64,000 nt of DNA from Stutzerimonas stutzeri (GTDB lineage Bacteria > Pseudomonadota > Gammaproteobacteria > Pseudomonadales > Pseudomonadaceae), in assembly GCF_013522825.1 (NCBI RefSeq), contig NZ_JAAMQZ010000022.1, positions 1-64,000 of the forward strand. The letters are read 5' to 3'. The number at the start of each line of letters is the position of its first letter. The stretch's first letter is position 1. A program made the position numbers and the translations under genes. Under the pieces are notes generated by a model. That model was not told where the DNA came from. It searched no databases and worked only from the letters and a program-made list of their open reading frames with translations. This document shows positions 28,623 to 38,217 of this stretch, in pieces.

Positions 28623-28746
28623 GCCTGACCCGGCAGTCACCGCGAGCATGGCCGGCTCACACCGGCAAAGCGGCTTGCGATGAAGCAGGAGCAGCCCCTA
28701 AAGTGCGCGCTCGATCACATCCCGACAGGCACCCTGGAGCGCGTAT

Positions 28747-29190
28747 ATGTCATTGGACGACTACAAGAAACTGGTCCGCCAACACATCGAACTGACCTGG
28801 AATCGCGGGCACATGGCCCTGGCCGAGCAGTTGCACAGCAAGGATTTCCTCTACAAAAGCTCGTTCATCGGACGCTCGCTTTACAGCGCCGAATTTCTCG
28901 ACATGGTCCGTCAGATCCGCCACGCCATGCCTGAGCTGGAAGTGGTCGTCGAAGAGTGCATCGCCGAGGGCAACAAGGTCGTCACCTGGAGCACCCTGAT
29001 CGGCACCATCGAGCGCCCCGCGTTCGGCTATCCGTCCAGCGACAAGGTGCTGAGCATTTCCGCCATGGCCTTCTGGACCCTCACCCCCAGCCGGCAGATC
29101 GAGGAAATCTGCACCATGTTCGACATGGAAAGCTTTCGCGCCCAGCTGGGGCTCGTGACCCGCCCCTTCGCCGAGAAGGCGTTGCCTTGA
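28747..29190 (+). CDS. SnoaL-like/ester-cyclase-type protein
   Basis: The 147-aa protein has the NTF2-like pattern of SnoaL polyketide-cyclase relatives: an N-terminal helix (LVRQHIELTWNRGHMALAEQL), FLDMVRQIRHAMPELEVVVEECIAEGNKVVTW and a final sheet. Such proteins are often small hydrolases or isomerases of unknown substrate. It lies 124 bp after phoQ in the same direction and may be transcribed separately. Confidence 0.75.
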   Translation: MSLDDYKKLVRQHIELTWNRGHMALAEQLHSKDFLYKSSFIGRSLYSAEFLDMVRQIRHAMPELEVVVEECIAEGNKVVTWSTLIGTIERPAFGYPSSDKVLSISAMAFWTLTPSRQIEEICTMFDMESFRAQLGLVTRPFAEKALP

Positions 29191-29226
29191 ACGCGCCTGG
29201 CGACCAGCCGGCGCGCCGGGCAATGT

Positions 29227-31272
29227 TCAACCCGTGATGACGAAACGCAAGGCACGCTGGTTCAGGCTGGCGGCCAGTTGCTTGAGCTCTTCGGCGTAAC
29301 CGGCTGAGTTCTGTACCAGGAAATTGTTTTCATTGGCCATGGCGGCGATCCTCGCCACATTTTCGGCAATCTCGTGCGAGGCCGTAGTCTGTTGCGCCAG
29401 CGCCTCGGAAATGTCGTTGACGGCCCGGGAGACCTGATCGGCACTGAGGCGAATATCGGCGATGCTGCCACCGGCCTGGGTGGCGAACGTAACGCCCTCC
29501 TCCACCTGCCTGACGCCGGTTTCCATATTGCACACCGCTTCGCTGGTGCCGTCCTGGATACGTCCGATCATGCCTTCGATTTCCTGGGTGGAGAGCGAGG
29601 TGCGCTCGGCCAGCTTGCGTACCTCATCGGCTACCACGGCAAAGCCGCGCCCCGCCTCGCCGGCCCTGGCCGCCTCGATCGCGGCATTCAGGGCCAGCAG
29701 GTTGGTCTGGCCGGCAATGCCCTTGATCACATCAATGATGGCGGAAATCGCCTGGGACTCTTCTCCCAGCTGGGCAACCGTGGCAGAGGCGTCGCGCACC
29801 GCGCCGGCGATGCGCGTCATGCTCCCCACCGTCTGCTGGATCACCTCCGTGCCCTCGCTGGAAACCTGCCCGGAGGAAGCGGAAATTTCCCTGGCATTCT
29901 GCGAGTTCTCGGCGACATGGCCGATGCTGGCGTTCATTTCTTCGATGGCCGCAGCCATGGAGGTGGCCGCCTCGCTTTGCAACCCCGACTTGGCGGCGAC
30001 CTCGCGAGTGGTCTCGGACAGATGGTCGGCGCACTCTCCCACTTGCCGGGCGGCGGTCTGGATGCTGGCAATAGCCTCGCTCATGTTGCCGGCCATCGTC
30101 CGGGTGGCGTTGAGCAGCAGTCCGCTTTCATCCTTGCCCTGGGGCGGGATATGCACTGCCAGGTTGCCGCTGGCAATGTGCTGAATTGCGACCACCGCAT
30201 CAGCGAGGGGCCGGCTGACCCAGCGGCGCACGACCAGCACGCTCACCAACAGCAGCGACAGACCGAGCACGATGGCTCCGATGATCAGCCGGTTACGCAC
30301 CGCGCTCGCCTCTTCCATCAGATCGTCGCGGTAGAGGGAGGCGCCCACCACCCAATTCCAGGGGGCGAAATGACCGAACGGGACCACCTTGTCCCTGGGC
30401 CGGCGCTCGCCAGGATTGGTGAACAGATAGCGGAGGGTGCCTGCCTTGCCATCCACCATCTCACGAATGAAGGCGACACCGTTGGCATCCCTGGCCTCCA
30501 GCAGATTGGCGCCCTCCTGGGCCGGATGGATCACCAGGGTTCCCCTGTCCTCACCTGCGTCCACGGCAAAGATATAGCCGGTACGACCGAGTCTGATGCT
30601 GCCGATGCGCTCTTTCAGGAATGCCAGTTCCCGGGTGAAGTCCAGGCCGATGAGCAGCACGGCGACGACGCGCCCGGATGCATCCCGCTGCGGCAGGTAG
30701 CGGGTCATGTAGTCGCGACCGAACAAGTTGGCCTTGCCGGTGTATGGCTCCCCCTGCAGCAACCGTGCATGGGCAGGGTGCGCCGAACCCAAAAGGGTAC
30801 CCACGGCGCGCTCGCCGTCTTCCTTCTTCAGCGAAGTGGCCACCCGGACGAAATCGTCCCCCGTGCGGGCGAACAGGGTGGCTACCGCCTGGGTGGTGGC
30901 GGTGAAGTCATCGACAATCGCGAAATCAAGGTTGAGCACATGATCGCCGGAGCGCAACAGGGGCGTGACAATACCGCCGATGGCGATGCCCGCCCCCTCA
31001 TCCAGGCTGAAGCCGTCCGGATAACGGGCGGCCAGTACCTCGCCCAGTCTTTCCGCGCTTTGCTCTGTGGCGCTGTTATAGACCGCCAGCATGTCGATGG
31101 CTTGCTGATTGCTCTGGCGCACGCTCTCCAGGCTCTTTTCCTCAAGCACCAGGCCCAGCCACAGCACCAGCGCGGTGATGGCGATGGCGAGCAATACCCC
31201 CATGCTCAAGAACTGCACCACATTGAGCTTGGCGGCGATCGGCCAGTCGCGGAAGGACGGTAAAGCGGACAT
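29227..31272 (-). CDS. Methyl-accepting chemotaxis protein, Cache type
   Basis: The 681-aa chemoreceptor has TM1 at ~17-40 and a large periplasmic Cache domain (~45-335; [53 protein letters not shown]). TM2 at ~345-365 is followed by HAMP and a signalling domain with the hairpin tip [32 protein letters not shown]. Ligand unknown. No CheB/CheR pentapeptide at the C-terminus. Transcribed alone. Confidence 0.93.
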   Translation of the reverse strand: MSALPSFRDWPIAAKLNVVQFLSMGVLLAIAITALVLWLGLVLEEKSLESVRQSNQQAIDMLAVYNSATEQSAERLGEVLAARYPDGFSLDEGAGIAIGGIVTPLLRSGDHVLNLDFAIVDDFTATTQAVATLFARTGDDFVRVATSLKKEDGERAVGTLLGSAHPAHARLLQGEPYTGKANLFGRDYMTRYLPQRDASGRVVAVLLIGLDFTRELAFLKERIGSIRLGRTGYIFAVDAGEDRGTLVIHPAQEGANLLEARDANGVAFIREMVDGKAGTLRYLFTNPGERRPRDKVVPFGHFAPWNWVVGASLYRDDLMEEASAVRNRLIIGAIVLGLSLLLVSVLVVRRWVSRPLADAVVAIQHIASGNLAVHIPPQGKDESGLLLNATRTMAGNMSEAIASIQTAARQVGECADHLSETTREVAAKSGLQSEAATSMAAAIEEMNASIGHVAENSQNAREISASSGQVSSEGTEVIQQTVGSMTRIAGAVRDASATVAQLGEESQAISAIIDVIKGIAGQTNLLALNAAIEAARAGEAGRGFAVVADEVRKLAERTSLSTQEIEGMIGRIQDGTSEAVCNMETGVRQVEEGVTFATQAGGSIADIRLSADQVSRAVNDISEALAQQTTASHEIAENVARIAAMANENNFLVQNSAGYAEELKQLAASLNQRALRFVITG

Positions 31273-31539
31273 CGATTCGACTCCAGTTGGTCAGTGAAAT
31301 GCACGAGGCAGGTGCGGTTGGACTGTGCCGGTGCACCGGCACCAGCAAATTCACAACGCAGGGACTTGCTTCGAATTTCTACGAATGTCGGCCAGTCGAG
31401 TTCGCACCGATCTTTTTATTTATTGTTTTCATTTTTGCTTCAGAACGCCGGAAACCTCTTTAAAGGCTGATGGTCAACCTTAAAATCCCTTCATGTCAAC
31501 AAGTTGAGATACCACCATTTAAGTTGGATGGAGGTCATC

Positions 31540-31884
31540 ATGAAAATGAATGAACACGCCTTGGCACGCGTGGTGGGCAAAGCTATCTCGAAGAGAAGAG
31601 TGGCCTGCATGCTCACTCAGGAGGAGGTCGCCGAGCGGCTCAACATTGGCAACGAGGCGGTATCGCGCATGGAGCGGGGCATTGTGATGCCGACTGTGGC
31701 GCGCCTGGTGGAACTGGCCGGCATTTTCGACTGCCCGGTGGGTGATCTGCTGATCGAATCCAGCAACAGGGCGGAAGATCAGGGACGCGCGATCACGAAT
31801 CTCATCGGCACGCTATCGAACAAGGACCGCGCATTCGTACTGGAAATGGTGGCGAGCCTTTCAGCCCATCTGGCAAAGCCGTAA
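31540..31884 (+). CDS. XRE-family HTH regulator
   Basis: The 114-aa protein has an N-terminal HTH (about 13-66: ISKRRVACMLTQEEVAERLNIGNEAVSRMERG) and a short helical tail. The ATG at 31540 follows GGAGG at good spacing; an in-frame ATG at 31504 is less likely. The ~270 bp upstream is unusually AT-rich for this genome (a tract of T/A at about 31410-31440), which can reflect a promoter or acquired DNA. No adjacent toxin, antitoxin or phage genes; targets unknown. Confidence 0.85.
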   Translation: MKMNEHALARVVGKAISKRRVACMLTQEEVAERLNIGNEAVSRMERGIVMPTVARLVELAGIFDCPVGDLLIESSNRAEDQGRAITNLIGTLSNKDRAFVLEMVASLSAHLAKP

Positions 31885-31943
31885 CCGCGCGTCGCCTATG
31901 CAGATGAGAGGCCTTCCCAGCGGCATTCGCCCACCGGGTACGA

Positions 31944-33593
31944 TCACCACAGCCAGCCCAGCCACAGCAGCCCAACCAGCAACCAGGCGCTGACAGTCAG
32001 CGTGCCGCCTTCCCAGAAGCGATTCCAGCGCCGTTCGCGCACGCGCCAGCGGTTGCGTTCGAGGTGAATTGTAAGGGTAGGCAACGGCGGTTGGCGCAGC
32101 ACTCGCGTGATATACAGCGACGCCCACAGTGCCAGGTTAGGCAGCCGTGCCAGCAGCGACGGTACACGCCAACGCAGATACAACGCCAGTCCAGTCAGAG
32201 CCAGCGCGAGCAACAGCGGCCAGAGCGATGCCCACAGCCCAGCTGGATAAAGGCTGGCCAGCAGCGACTCGCGCATCACCGGCCAGCCCCATGGCAGCAA
32301 CAGCGACGCCACGCTGAGCGTCGCCCAGGGCAACCACTGGCCAGCCGGCGGCGGCTGCACCGCATGCTGCTGGTCGCGCCACATCAGCCGGAGCGCGCGC
32401 ATCAGCAACAGGGCAGTAGCGAAGCTGGCCAGACTCAACCAGGGCACCCAGGCGGCGAACGTGCTTTCATGCCAGGCATCCTTGAGCAGGTATTTCACCG
32501 CCGCACCGCTGCTTAGCGGCGCACCCATGATCGCCAGCGCCGGCAGTAGCAATAGCACCCAGGCCAGACGCGGCAGACGCCCTTCATGGACCATTCCCGC
32601 CGCCAGGAACAAGGCGCCCTTGGCCAGGCCGTGATGCATGCCGAACAGCAGCAGTACCGCGAGAAGCGCTGCCGAGGGCGCTTCCAGGCTCCAGGCCAGC
32701 GCCAGGATCATCAGCATCCAGCCCATCTGGCTCACCGAGGAAAAGGCCAGCACCGCCTTGGATTTTCCCGCACAGAGCCCGAGCGCGGCGGCGTACAACG
32801 CGCCGAAGATACCGACCATCAGCAGCGGCGTGCTCCAAGCTGCCAGTGTCGGGTCGGCCTCTGGCATGCAACGCCAGAGGCCGAGGATGCCGGCCTTGAG
32901 CATCGCCCCTGAAAGCACCGCACTGGCTGGCGCCGGAGCTTCGGGATGGGCCAGCGGCAGCCATACATGCAGCGGCCAGAACCCGGCCTTCAGTCCGAGA
33001 CCAAGCAGCAGCAACGCCAGGGTCAGGTCGTCGATCGGCTGCGTCTGCCAGCTGGCGAAGTCGAAGGCGTAATCGCCGGCGTGGCTGCGCAACAGCAGGC
33101 CCGCCAGCAGCAGCATCTCGCCACAGATTGCCAGCTGCAGATACAAGCGTCCGGCACGTCGTGGTCCCGGCCCGCGACGATGCACGATCAGTCCGTAGGC
33201 CGACAGGCTCATGGCGCTGAAGCCGAGGTAGAAGCTCAGCGCGTCGGTGGCGATGATCAGCAGCAGGTTGCCGGCCAGCGCCAGTTGCCAGAACGCCCAG
33301 AAGCGCAACCTGTGTGGATCGCGAGCCAGACTGCTGCTGGCGAACACCGCCGCGCAGCCCCAAAGCAGCGCGGAAAAACCCAGCCAGGCGCGCGTCAGCG
33401 CATCACCCGCGCCCCAGCGCACCCCCTCCCATAGCCAGGGTAGCTCCAGCGCTGGCGGAGGTTGCAGTGCCGCCAGCAAAGCCGGCACACAGGCCAGCCA
33501 CAGCCAAGGCAGGACGTGCTGGCGCAGCATCAGCAGCAGCGCGCCGCCGACCAAGGGCGCGAAGGGCACGAGCAGCCAGAGCCAGGCGCTCAC
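31944..33593 (-). CDS. ND5/MrpD-like antiporter subunit, last gene
   Basis: The 549-aa protein has about 14 membrane segments of the proton-pumping NADH dehydrogenase/Mrp family. The central core is clear (LGLGLKAGFWPLHVWLPLAH, AVLSGAMLKAGILGLWR). The start is GTG 33591-33593, overlapping the upstream stop as GTGA. Unlike its two paralogues in this operon, the segment equivalent to helix 5 reads FYLGFSAMSLSAYG and lacks the Glu found there (FYELLTLATFP). A C-terminal extension of ~100 residues ends with a last helix. It may be a divergent or accessory channel subunit. Confidence 0.85.
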   Translation of the reverse strand: MSAWLWLLVPFAPLVGGALLLMLRQHVLPWLWLACVPALLAALQPPPALELPWLWEGVRWGAGDALTRAWLGFSALLWGCAAVFASSSLARDPHRLRFWAFWQLALAGNLLLIIATDALSFYLGFSAMSLSAYGLIVHRRGPGPRRAGRLYLQLAICGEMLLLAGLLLRSHAGDYAFDFASWQTQPIDDLTLALLLLGLGLKAGFWPLHVWLPLAHPEAPAPASAVLSGAMLKAGILGLWRCMPEADPTLAAWSTPLLMVGIFGALYAAALGLCAGKSKAVLAFSSVSQMGWMLMILALAWSLEAPSAALLAVLLLFGMHHGLAKGALFLAAGMVHEGRLPRLAWVLLLLPALAIMGAPLSSGAAVKYLLKDAWHESTFAAWVPWLSLASFATALLLMRALRLMWRDQQHAVQPPPAGQWLPWATLSVASLLLPWGWPVMRESLLASLYPAGLWASLWPLLLALALTGLALYLRWRVPSLLARLPNLALWASLYITRVLRQPPLPTLTIHLERNRWRVRERRWNRFWEGGTLTVSAWLLVGLLWLGWLW

Positions 33594-35086
33594 AGGGCGA
33601 ACTCCCGCTCGACGATCAGCTGGCTCCAGCCCAGCGGGCTCAATGCGGTGGCCGCCAGCAGCCCGACCAGCAACGACAGCAGCGCCGTGATCAGGGGCGG
33701 CAGCAGCAACATCCAGTGGGTTTCGAAACGCTCGCCGGCCCAACGGTTCTGCTCCCAGTCAGCCGGTTCGGCGAACCAGCCACGCCAGAGCAGCGGCAGG
33801 AAGTAGGCGCCATTCAGCAGTGCCGAACCGAACAGCACCAGCAGCACCCAGTCCTGGCCGACCTGCAGCGCGCCGAGGCCCAGCGTCCATTTGCTGATGA
33901 AGCCGGCGATCGGTGGAATACCGATCATGCCCAGCGCGCCGACGGTGAACGCCGCCATGCTCCAGGGCATGCGCCGACCGACGCCGTCCATCTCGCGGAT
34001 GCGGTGAATTCCCAGGGTTTCGGCGAAGTTGCCCGCACAATAGAACAGCGTCACCTTCATCAGCCCCTGGTGCACCAGATGCACCAGCCCACCCACGGCG
34101 GCAATCGGCCCGAGCAGTGCGACGCCCAGGGTCACGTAGGACACCTGGCTGATGGTCGAGTAGGCCAGGCGCTTCTTCAGCTCCTGCTGCTGCAGCGCGC
34201 GCAACGAACCGTAGAGGATGGTCGCCGCCGCCAGCCAGAGCAGCGGACCGGTGAGGTCCAGGCGCGTCAGCGCCTCGGCGCCGAATACGTCGTAGACCAC
34301 CCGCACGATGCCGAACGCGCCTGCCTTGACCACGGCCACCGCGTGCAGCAGGGCGCTGACCGGCGCCGGTGCGACCATGGCCCGTGGCAACCAGCCGTGC
34401 AGCGGAATCAGCGCGGCCTTCACGCCGAGGCCGCAAATCAGCAAGGCAAAGGCCACGCGCAATGCCAGGTCATGCTCGTCGACCTGATCGAGCAGGTAGC
34501 CGGCGGCCTGGAAGTCCGGCGTGCCGGCCAGGCTGTGCAACAACGCCACGCCCATCAGCACCAGCGCGCCGCCACCCACTGTGTAAGCCAGATAGACGCG
34601 CCCGGCTGCCAGCGATTCCGGCGTGCCGCGATGCACCACCAGCGGGAAGGTCGCCAGCGTCAGCAGCTCGTAGAACAACAGGAAGCTGACCAGATTGCCC
34701 GCCAGTGCCAGGCCTACCGTGGCGCTGACGCACAGGCTGAAGTAGCCGAAGAAACGCGAGCGCAGCGGCGAGTCTTCCAGATAGCCGATGGCGTAGACCG
34801 TGGTGACCGCCCACAGCAGCGACGACAGCGCGACGAACAGCAGCGACAGCGCATCGGCCTGCAGCACCAGCGGCGCGCCGGGCAGCAGCGGCACACTGAA
34901 ACGGTACTCGCTGCCCTGGCTGACGCCATAGAGCATGCTGCCGACCAGCAGCAGCTTGAGGGTCACGCCGAGCAGGTTAAGGGTTACACGCAGACGCTGG
35001 CGATCCTCGCTCAAGGCGAAGATCACCAGCCCCGGCAGCAACGAGCTGAGCACGATCCCCAGCGGCAGCACGCTGTACCAGTTCAT
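33590..35086 (-). CDS. Mrp/Mnh antiporter D-like subunit (second copy)
   Basis: The 498-aa, ~14-helix member of the ND2/4/5 family has the key ion-path residues: Glu in LLFYELLTLATFPLVVH, Lys in CGLGVKAALIPLHGWLP, and Lys in VVKAGAFGIVRV. These residues carry protons in Mrp antiporters and complex I. The start ATG 35084-35086 overlaps the upstream D gene by ATGA. Confidence 0.88.
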   Translation of the reverse strand: MNWYSVLPLGIVLSSLLPGLVIFALSEDRQRLRVTLNLLGVTLKLLLVGSMLYGVSQGSEYRFSVPLLPGAPLVLQADALSLLFVALSSLLWAVTTVYAIGYLEDSPLRSRFFGYFSLCVSATVGLALAGNLVSFLLFYELLTLATFPLVVHRGTPESLAAGRVYLAYTVGGGALVLMGVALLHSLAGTPDFQAAGYLLDQVDEHDLALRVAFALLICGLGVKAALIPLHGWLPRAMVAPAPVSALLHAVAVVKAGAFGIVRVVYDVFGAEALTRLDLTGPLLWLAAATILYGSLRALQQQELKKRLAYSTISQVSYVTLGVALLGPIAAVGGLVHLVHQGLMKVTLFYCAGNFAETLGIHRIREMDGVGRRMPWSMAAFTVGALGMIGIPPIAGFISKWTLGLGALQVGQDWVLLVLFGSALLNGAYFLPLLWRGWFAEPADWEQNRWAGERFETHWMLLLPPLITALLSLLVGLLAATALSPLGWSQLIVEREFAL

Positions 35087-36507
35087 CGACCGAGCCCTCC
35101 CAGCCAGAGCAGCAGCGGCTCGCTGATCAGCGCCAGCCCCCAGACCAGCAACGCCGGCAACAGCGCCAGCCACTGGGCCGGACGATCCGGGTGGATGCTC
35201 GGTGGATTCGGTCGTGCCCGGTCGAACCCATGGGCGACGACACGGAATACGTAGGCAGAGGACATCAGCGTGCCGAGCAGCACCCCGACGGCCCAGGGCC
35301 AGTGTTGCGGACGCTCGAATAGCGGCTGCAGCAGCAGCCACTTGGCCAGAAAGCCGCCACTGGGCGGCAACCCGACCAGACTGCCGCCTGCAACCGCGAA
35401 AGCGGCCAGGGCAATCGGCACGTTCTGGCTGGCGCCCTTCATGCCTGTCACCCGCCTGCTGCCCAGAATGCTCTGCAACTCGCCGGCAGCCAGAAACATC
35501 GACACCTTGGCCAGTCCGTGGGCCAGCACGAACAACCACAGCGCCGCATGCAGACGCGGTTCGTCGAGATGCAGCAGCAAGCCGAGGGCCAGCAGGGCAT
35601 AGCCGAGCTGGGCGACGGTGGAATAGGCCACCAGCGTTTTCAGATGGGGTGTCCGCAGTGCCGACCAACCCCCGGCAACCAGCGCCAGCACACCCGCCGT
35701 GCCGAACAGCAGACCGGCGTCACGCCCGAATGCTTCCGGCGCGATCTCGCTCCAGAGCAACCAGAGGATATACAGCGGCCCCTTGACCACCAGCGCCGAG
35801 AGCAACGCGCTGACCGCGGTCGGCGCCGCGGCGTGGGCCGGCGGCAGCCACAGGTGCAGCGGCCATAGCGCGGCCTTGAGCATCAGCCCGACCGTCATCA
35901 GCAGCAGCGCCAAATGAGTCACACCATCGGCCTCGGTCAGCTGCGCCAGCAAGGCCAGATCGAGCACGCCGTAGCGCCCGTAGATCAGCGCCACACCCAG
36001 CAGATAGGCCAGCGAGCCGGCCAGCGACAGCAGCAGGTAGTTAAGCGCCGGCTTCCAGGCCTTTCGCCCGGCCAGCGCCACCAGCGCCACGGCCGCCATG
36101 CTGAGCAACTCCAGGGTCACATAGAGGTTGAACAGATCCGCCGACAGCCACAGCGCGGCCAAAGCCGCATGCAGCAGGCAGGACAACGGCCAGTAATCCT
36201 CGCTGCCGGCGGCATGGGCGATGCGCGCCGCATACAGCGCCACCAGCAGGTGCAATCCGGCGCTGAATACCAGCAGCAGCGCCGCCAACGGCGTCAGCCG
36301 AAAGCGAATCGCCAGCCCGGCCTCCCAGCCACCGATGAGCAGGCTGCGCTCGCCATGATCGAGCACCAGATGCAGCGCCATGATCGCCGCCACCAGTGCG
36401 CCCAGGCTCAGCGCGATCACCCAGCGCCCGCTATGCGCCGGGCGCAGCAGAATCAACAGCAGCGCGCCGGCCAATGGCAGCAGCAGGCTGACCAGCGCGG
36501 CACTCAT
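35083..36507 (-). CDS. Mrp/Mnh antiporter subunit D
   Basis: The 474-aa polytopic protein is of MrpD/MnhD type, with Glu in LYVTLELLSMAAVALV and Lys in VGLMLKAALWPLHLWLPPAH and ALVVKGPLYIL. It follows MnhC directly (ATGA overlap at 36504-36507), the order seen in all Mrp operons, so this copy is the orthologue of classical D. Part of the complex exchanging cytoplasmic Na+ (or K+) for protons. Confidence 0.92.
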   Translation of the reverse strand: MSAALVSLLLPLAGALLLILLRPAHSGRWVIALSLGALVAAIMALHLVLDHGERSLLIGGWEAGLAIRFRLTPLAALLLVFSAGLHLLVALYAARIAHAAGSEDYWPLSCLLHAALAALWLSADLFNLYVTLELLSMAAVALVALAGRKAWKPALNYLLLSLAGSLAYLLGVALIYGRYGVLDLALLAQLTEADGVTHLALLLMTVGLMLKAALWPLHLWLPPAHAAAPTAVSALLSALVVKGPLYILWLLWSEIAPEAFGRDAGLLFGTAGVLALVAGGWSALRTPHLKTLVAYSTVAQLGYALLALGLLLHLDEPRLHAALWLFVLAHGLAKVSMFLAAGELQSILGSRRVTGMKGASQNVPIALAAFAVAGGSLVGLPPSGGFLAKWLLLQPLFERPQHWPWAVGVLLGTLMSSAYVFRVVAHGFDRARPNPPSIHPDRPAQWLALLPALLVWGLALISEPLLLWLGGLGR

Positions 36508-36785
36508 CGCTTGCGCTCCGATGACGAGGCCAGCGCACTGCTCAAGCGCAGCGCCAGCGCGGTGGCGCTGACTGCCACCACCAACCCGGTGACCACCAGC
36601 GCCACCAGCAACGGATCGCTCGGGTCGTGGCGCGTGGCCAGGGCAATCATCACCAGAAACACGCCGCTGCCCATCAGGTTGATGGCGATGATCCGCCGCA
36701 ACGCCTGGCGCAGCGTCAGCAGCCCGTGCAGGCCGATCAGCCACAGGGCCAGGCCGATGGCGATCCAGAACAGAGTGGCGCTCAT
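36504..36785 (-). CDS. Mrp/Mnh antiporter subunit C (NuoK-like)
   Basis: The 93-aa protein has three membrane helices and NuoK-like sequence (LRRIIAINLMGSGVFLVMIALATRH; DPLLVALVVTGLVVAVSATALAL). The conserved Pro-Gln preceding ALVVTGLVV in many homologues reads DPLLVALVVTG here. It overlaps MnhB by ATGA (36782-36785) and MnhD by ATGA. Confidence 0.9.
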   Translation of the reverse strand: MSATLFWIAIGLALWLIGLHGLLTLRQALRRIIAINLMGSGVFLVMIALATRHDPSDPLLVALVVTGLVVAVSATALALRLSSALASSSERKR

Positions 36786-37690
36786 GGCTGCCGCTCCGCT
36801 TCGTCGCCGATCACCAGCAGGCTCAGGCTGGCCGCGATGGACAGCGTCGCCGCAGCCTCGATGAAGAGAATCAGCGGCTTGGCCCAGGCAGCCGGATAAC
36901 GCAGCCAGCCGTCCCCGAACCAGGCGCACGACGCAGCCACGCCGATGAACAGCAGCAGACCCGCCAGCACCAGCAGCCGCAGCGGCCAGAAGCGCCAGCG
37001 CAGCGCCGGTAGCGCACCGGCCAGACGCAGCAGGACGATACCCGCCGCCAGCAGCGCGCCCGCCTGGAACGCCCCGCCCGGCGAAGCCGCGCCGCGCCAG
37101 AGCACATAGCCGCCGGCCAGCACCAGCAATGGCGCAAGCGTTCGGCTCCAGGCCCGCAGCAACGGCCAGGGTTCGCTCAGTTGCAACCGCACCGGCCCCA
37201 ACTGGCGCGCGCCGAGCAACGCCAGCAGCAGCACCGCCAGCTCCAGCAGCGTGTCCCAGGCGCGGAAATTGAGCAGTACCGCCGTCACCGGATGCTCGAC
37301 GCCGCTGTGCGCCAGCGCGGCATCGATCTGCACCGGAACCCGCGACTCCAGCTCGCCAAGCGGTGCCAGCGGCGGCAACAGCAGGAACAGTAACGGCAGC
37401 AGCACCAGCACGGCGGCCAATCGCCGGCGGCCTGGCAGACGTGGCTCGCGGCATTCCAGCGGCTGACGCGAAAGGGCGGCGAACAGCAGTACGCCAGTCA
37501 ATCCTGCGCCGATAGCCGCCTCGGCCAGCGCCAGGTCGGCGGCGCCCAGACGTGCCCAGACCAGCGCCAGCAACAGCCCAAAGGCGATGAACAGCAGCAC
37601 CCCGGCATACAGCTGGCGCACATGCAGCGCGCCGCCGGCCAGGCCCAGCAGCAACAACCCGAGCACCGCATCGAGCAGCCAGTCAGTCAT
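36782..37690 (-). CDS. DUF4040-MnhB fusion antiporter subunit
   Basis: The 302-aa protein combines two parts. Residues ~1-75 resemble DUF4040/MbhD (AFGLLLALVWARLGAADLALAEAAIGAGLTGVLL), normally the C-terminal part of MrpA. Residues ~170-300 are MnhB-like (GGYVLWRGAASPGGAFQAGALLAAG). The centre (~85-150) resembles MbhE. So the MrpA C-terminal module is fused to B and detached from any MrpA N-terminal half. The start MTDWLLDAV (37688-37690) overlaps MnhG by 8 bp. Confidence 0.85.
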   Translation of the reverse strand: MTDWLLDAVLGLLLLGLAGGALHVRQLYAGVLLFIAFGLLLALVWARLGAADLALAEAAIGAGLTGVLLFAALSRQPLECREPRLPGRRRLAAVLVLLPLLFLLLPPLAPLGELESRVPVQIDAALAHSGVEHPVTAVLLNFRAWDTLLELAVLLLALLGARQLGPVRLQLSEPWPLLRAWSRTLAPLLVLAGGYVLWRGAASPGGAFQAGALLAAGIVLLRLAGALPALRWRFWPLRLLVLAGLLLFIGVAASCAWFGDGWLRYPAAWAKPLILFIEAAATLSIAASLSLLVIGDEAERQP

Positions 37691-37973
37691 CGCCGCTCTC
37701 CTCACACTGGCGCGCCAGCAGCTGGCAAGCGGTGGTGCCCGAAGCCAGCACCAGCAACCAGATCAGCAGCATCTGCGCCACCTCCAACAGGCTGCCCGCG
37801 CGCAGCGCAAGCCCGGCGACCACCAGACCGAGGCCGAGGGTGTCGGCCTTGGTCAGCGCGTGCAGGCGGCTCAGGGTGTCGGGAAAGCGCAGCAGCCCGA
37901 TACTGCCGGCGGCAAAGAACAGCAGCCCGCCGGCCAGCAGCAGCCAGCTGAAAAGGGCGAGCCACTCATTCAT
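37683..37973 (-). CDS. Mrp/Mnh antiporter subunit G
   Basis: The 96-aa protein has three helices and the MnhG pattern GSIGLLRFPDTLSRLHALTKADTLGLGLVVAGLAL. A small core subunit of the Mrp complex. It overlaps F upstream (37966-37973) and the fused B downstream. Confidence 0.92.
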   Translation of the reverse strand: MNEWLALFSWLLLAGGLLFFAAGSIGLLRFPDTLSRLHALTKADTLGLGLVVAGLALRAGSLLEVAQMLLIWLLVLASGTTACQLLARQCEESGDD

Positions 37974-38217
37974 GGTGGCTGCGCCGCAGCAGTTGTACCA
38001 GTGCGACGCTGATCATCGCCGCCAGCAGGGCCAGCACCAGCGCCGCATCGCGCAGCGCCGGCGCGTCCTGCCACTGCGCCAGCACCAGCAGCAGCGCGGT
38101 GCCGGTAGTACCGAACAACTGCACCGCCAGCAGCCGACCGACCCACCCCGGCCCACGCAGCACCCGCCACAGGCCCATGATCAGGGTCAGCAACAGCAGC
38201 GCCGAAAACACGGCCAT
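37966..38217 (-). CDS. Mrp/Mnh antiporter subunit F
   Basis: The 83-aa protein has three helices and MnhF-like GPGWVGRLLAVQLFGTTGTALLLVL and a final ALRDAALVLALLAAMISVA segment. Its ATG overlaps the MnhE stop by one base (TGATG at 38215-38219), indicating coupled translation. Confidence 0.9.
   Translation of the reverse strand: MAVFSALLLLTLIMGLWRVLRGPGWVGRLLAVQLFGTTGTALLLVLAQWQDAPALRDAALVLALLAAMISVALVQLLRRSHHE

Noticed and set aside
33314..35254. 646-codon open frame on the plus strand inside the antiporter operon
   Set aside because: It is antisense to two well-conserved membrane subunits, rich in Gln/Arg/His/Ala as expected for the mirror of hydrophobic GC-rich genes, and has no domain.
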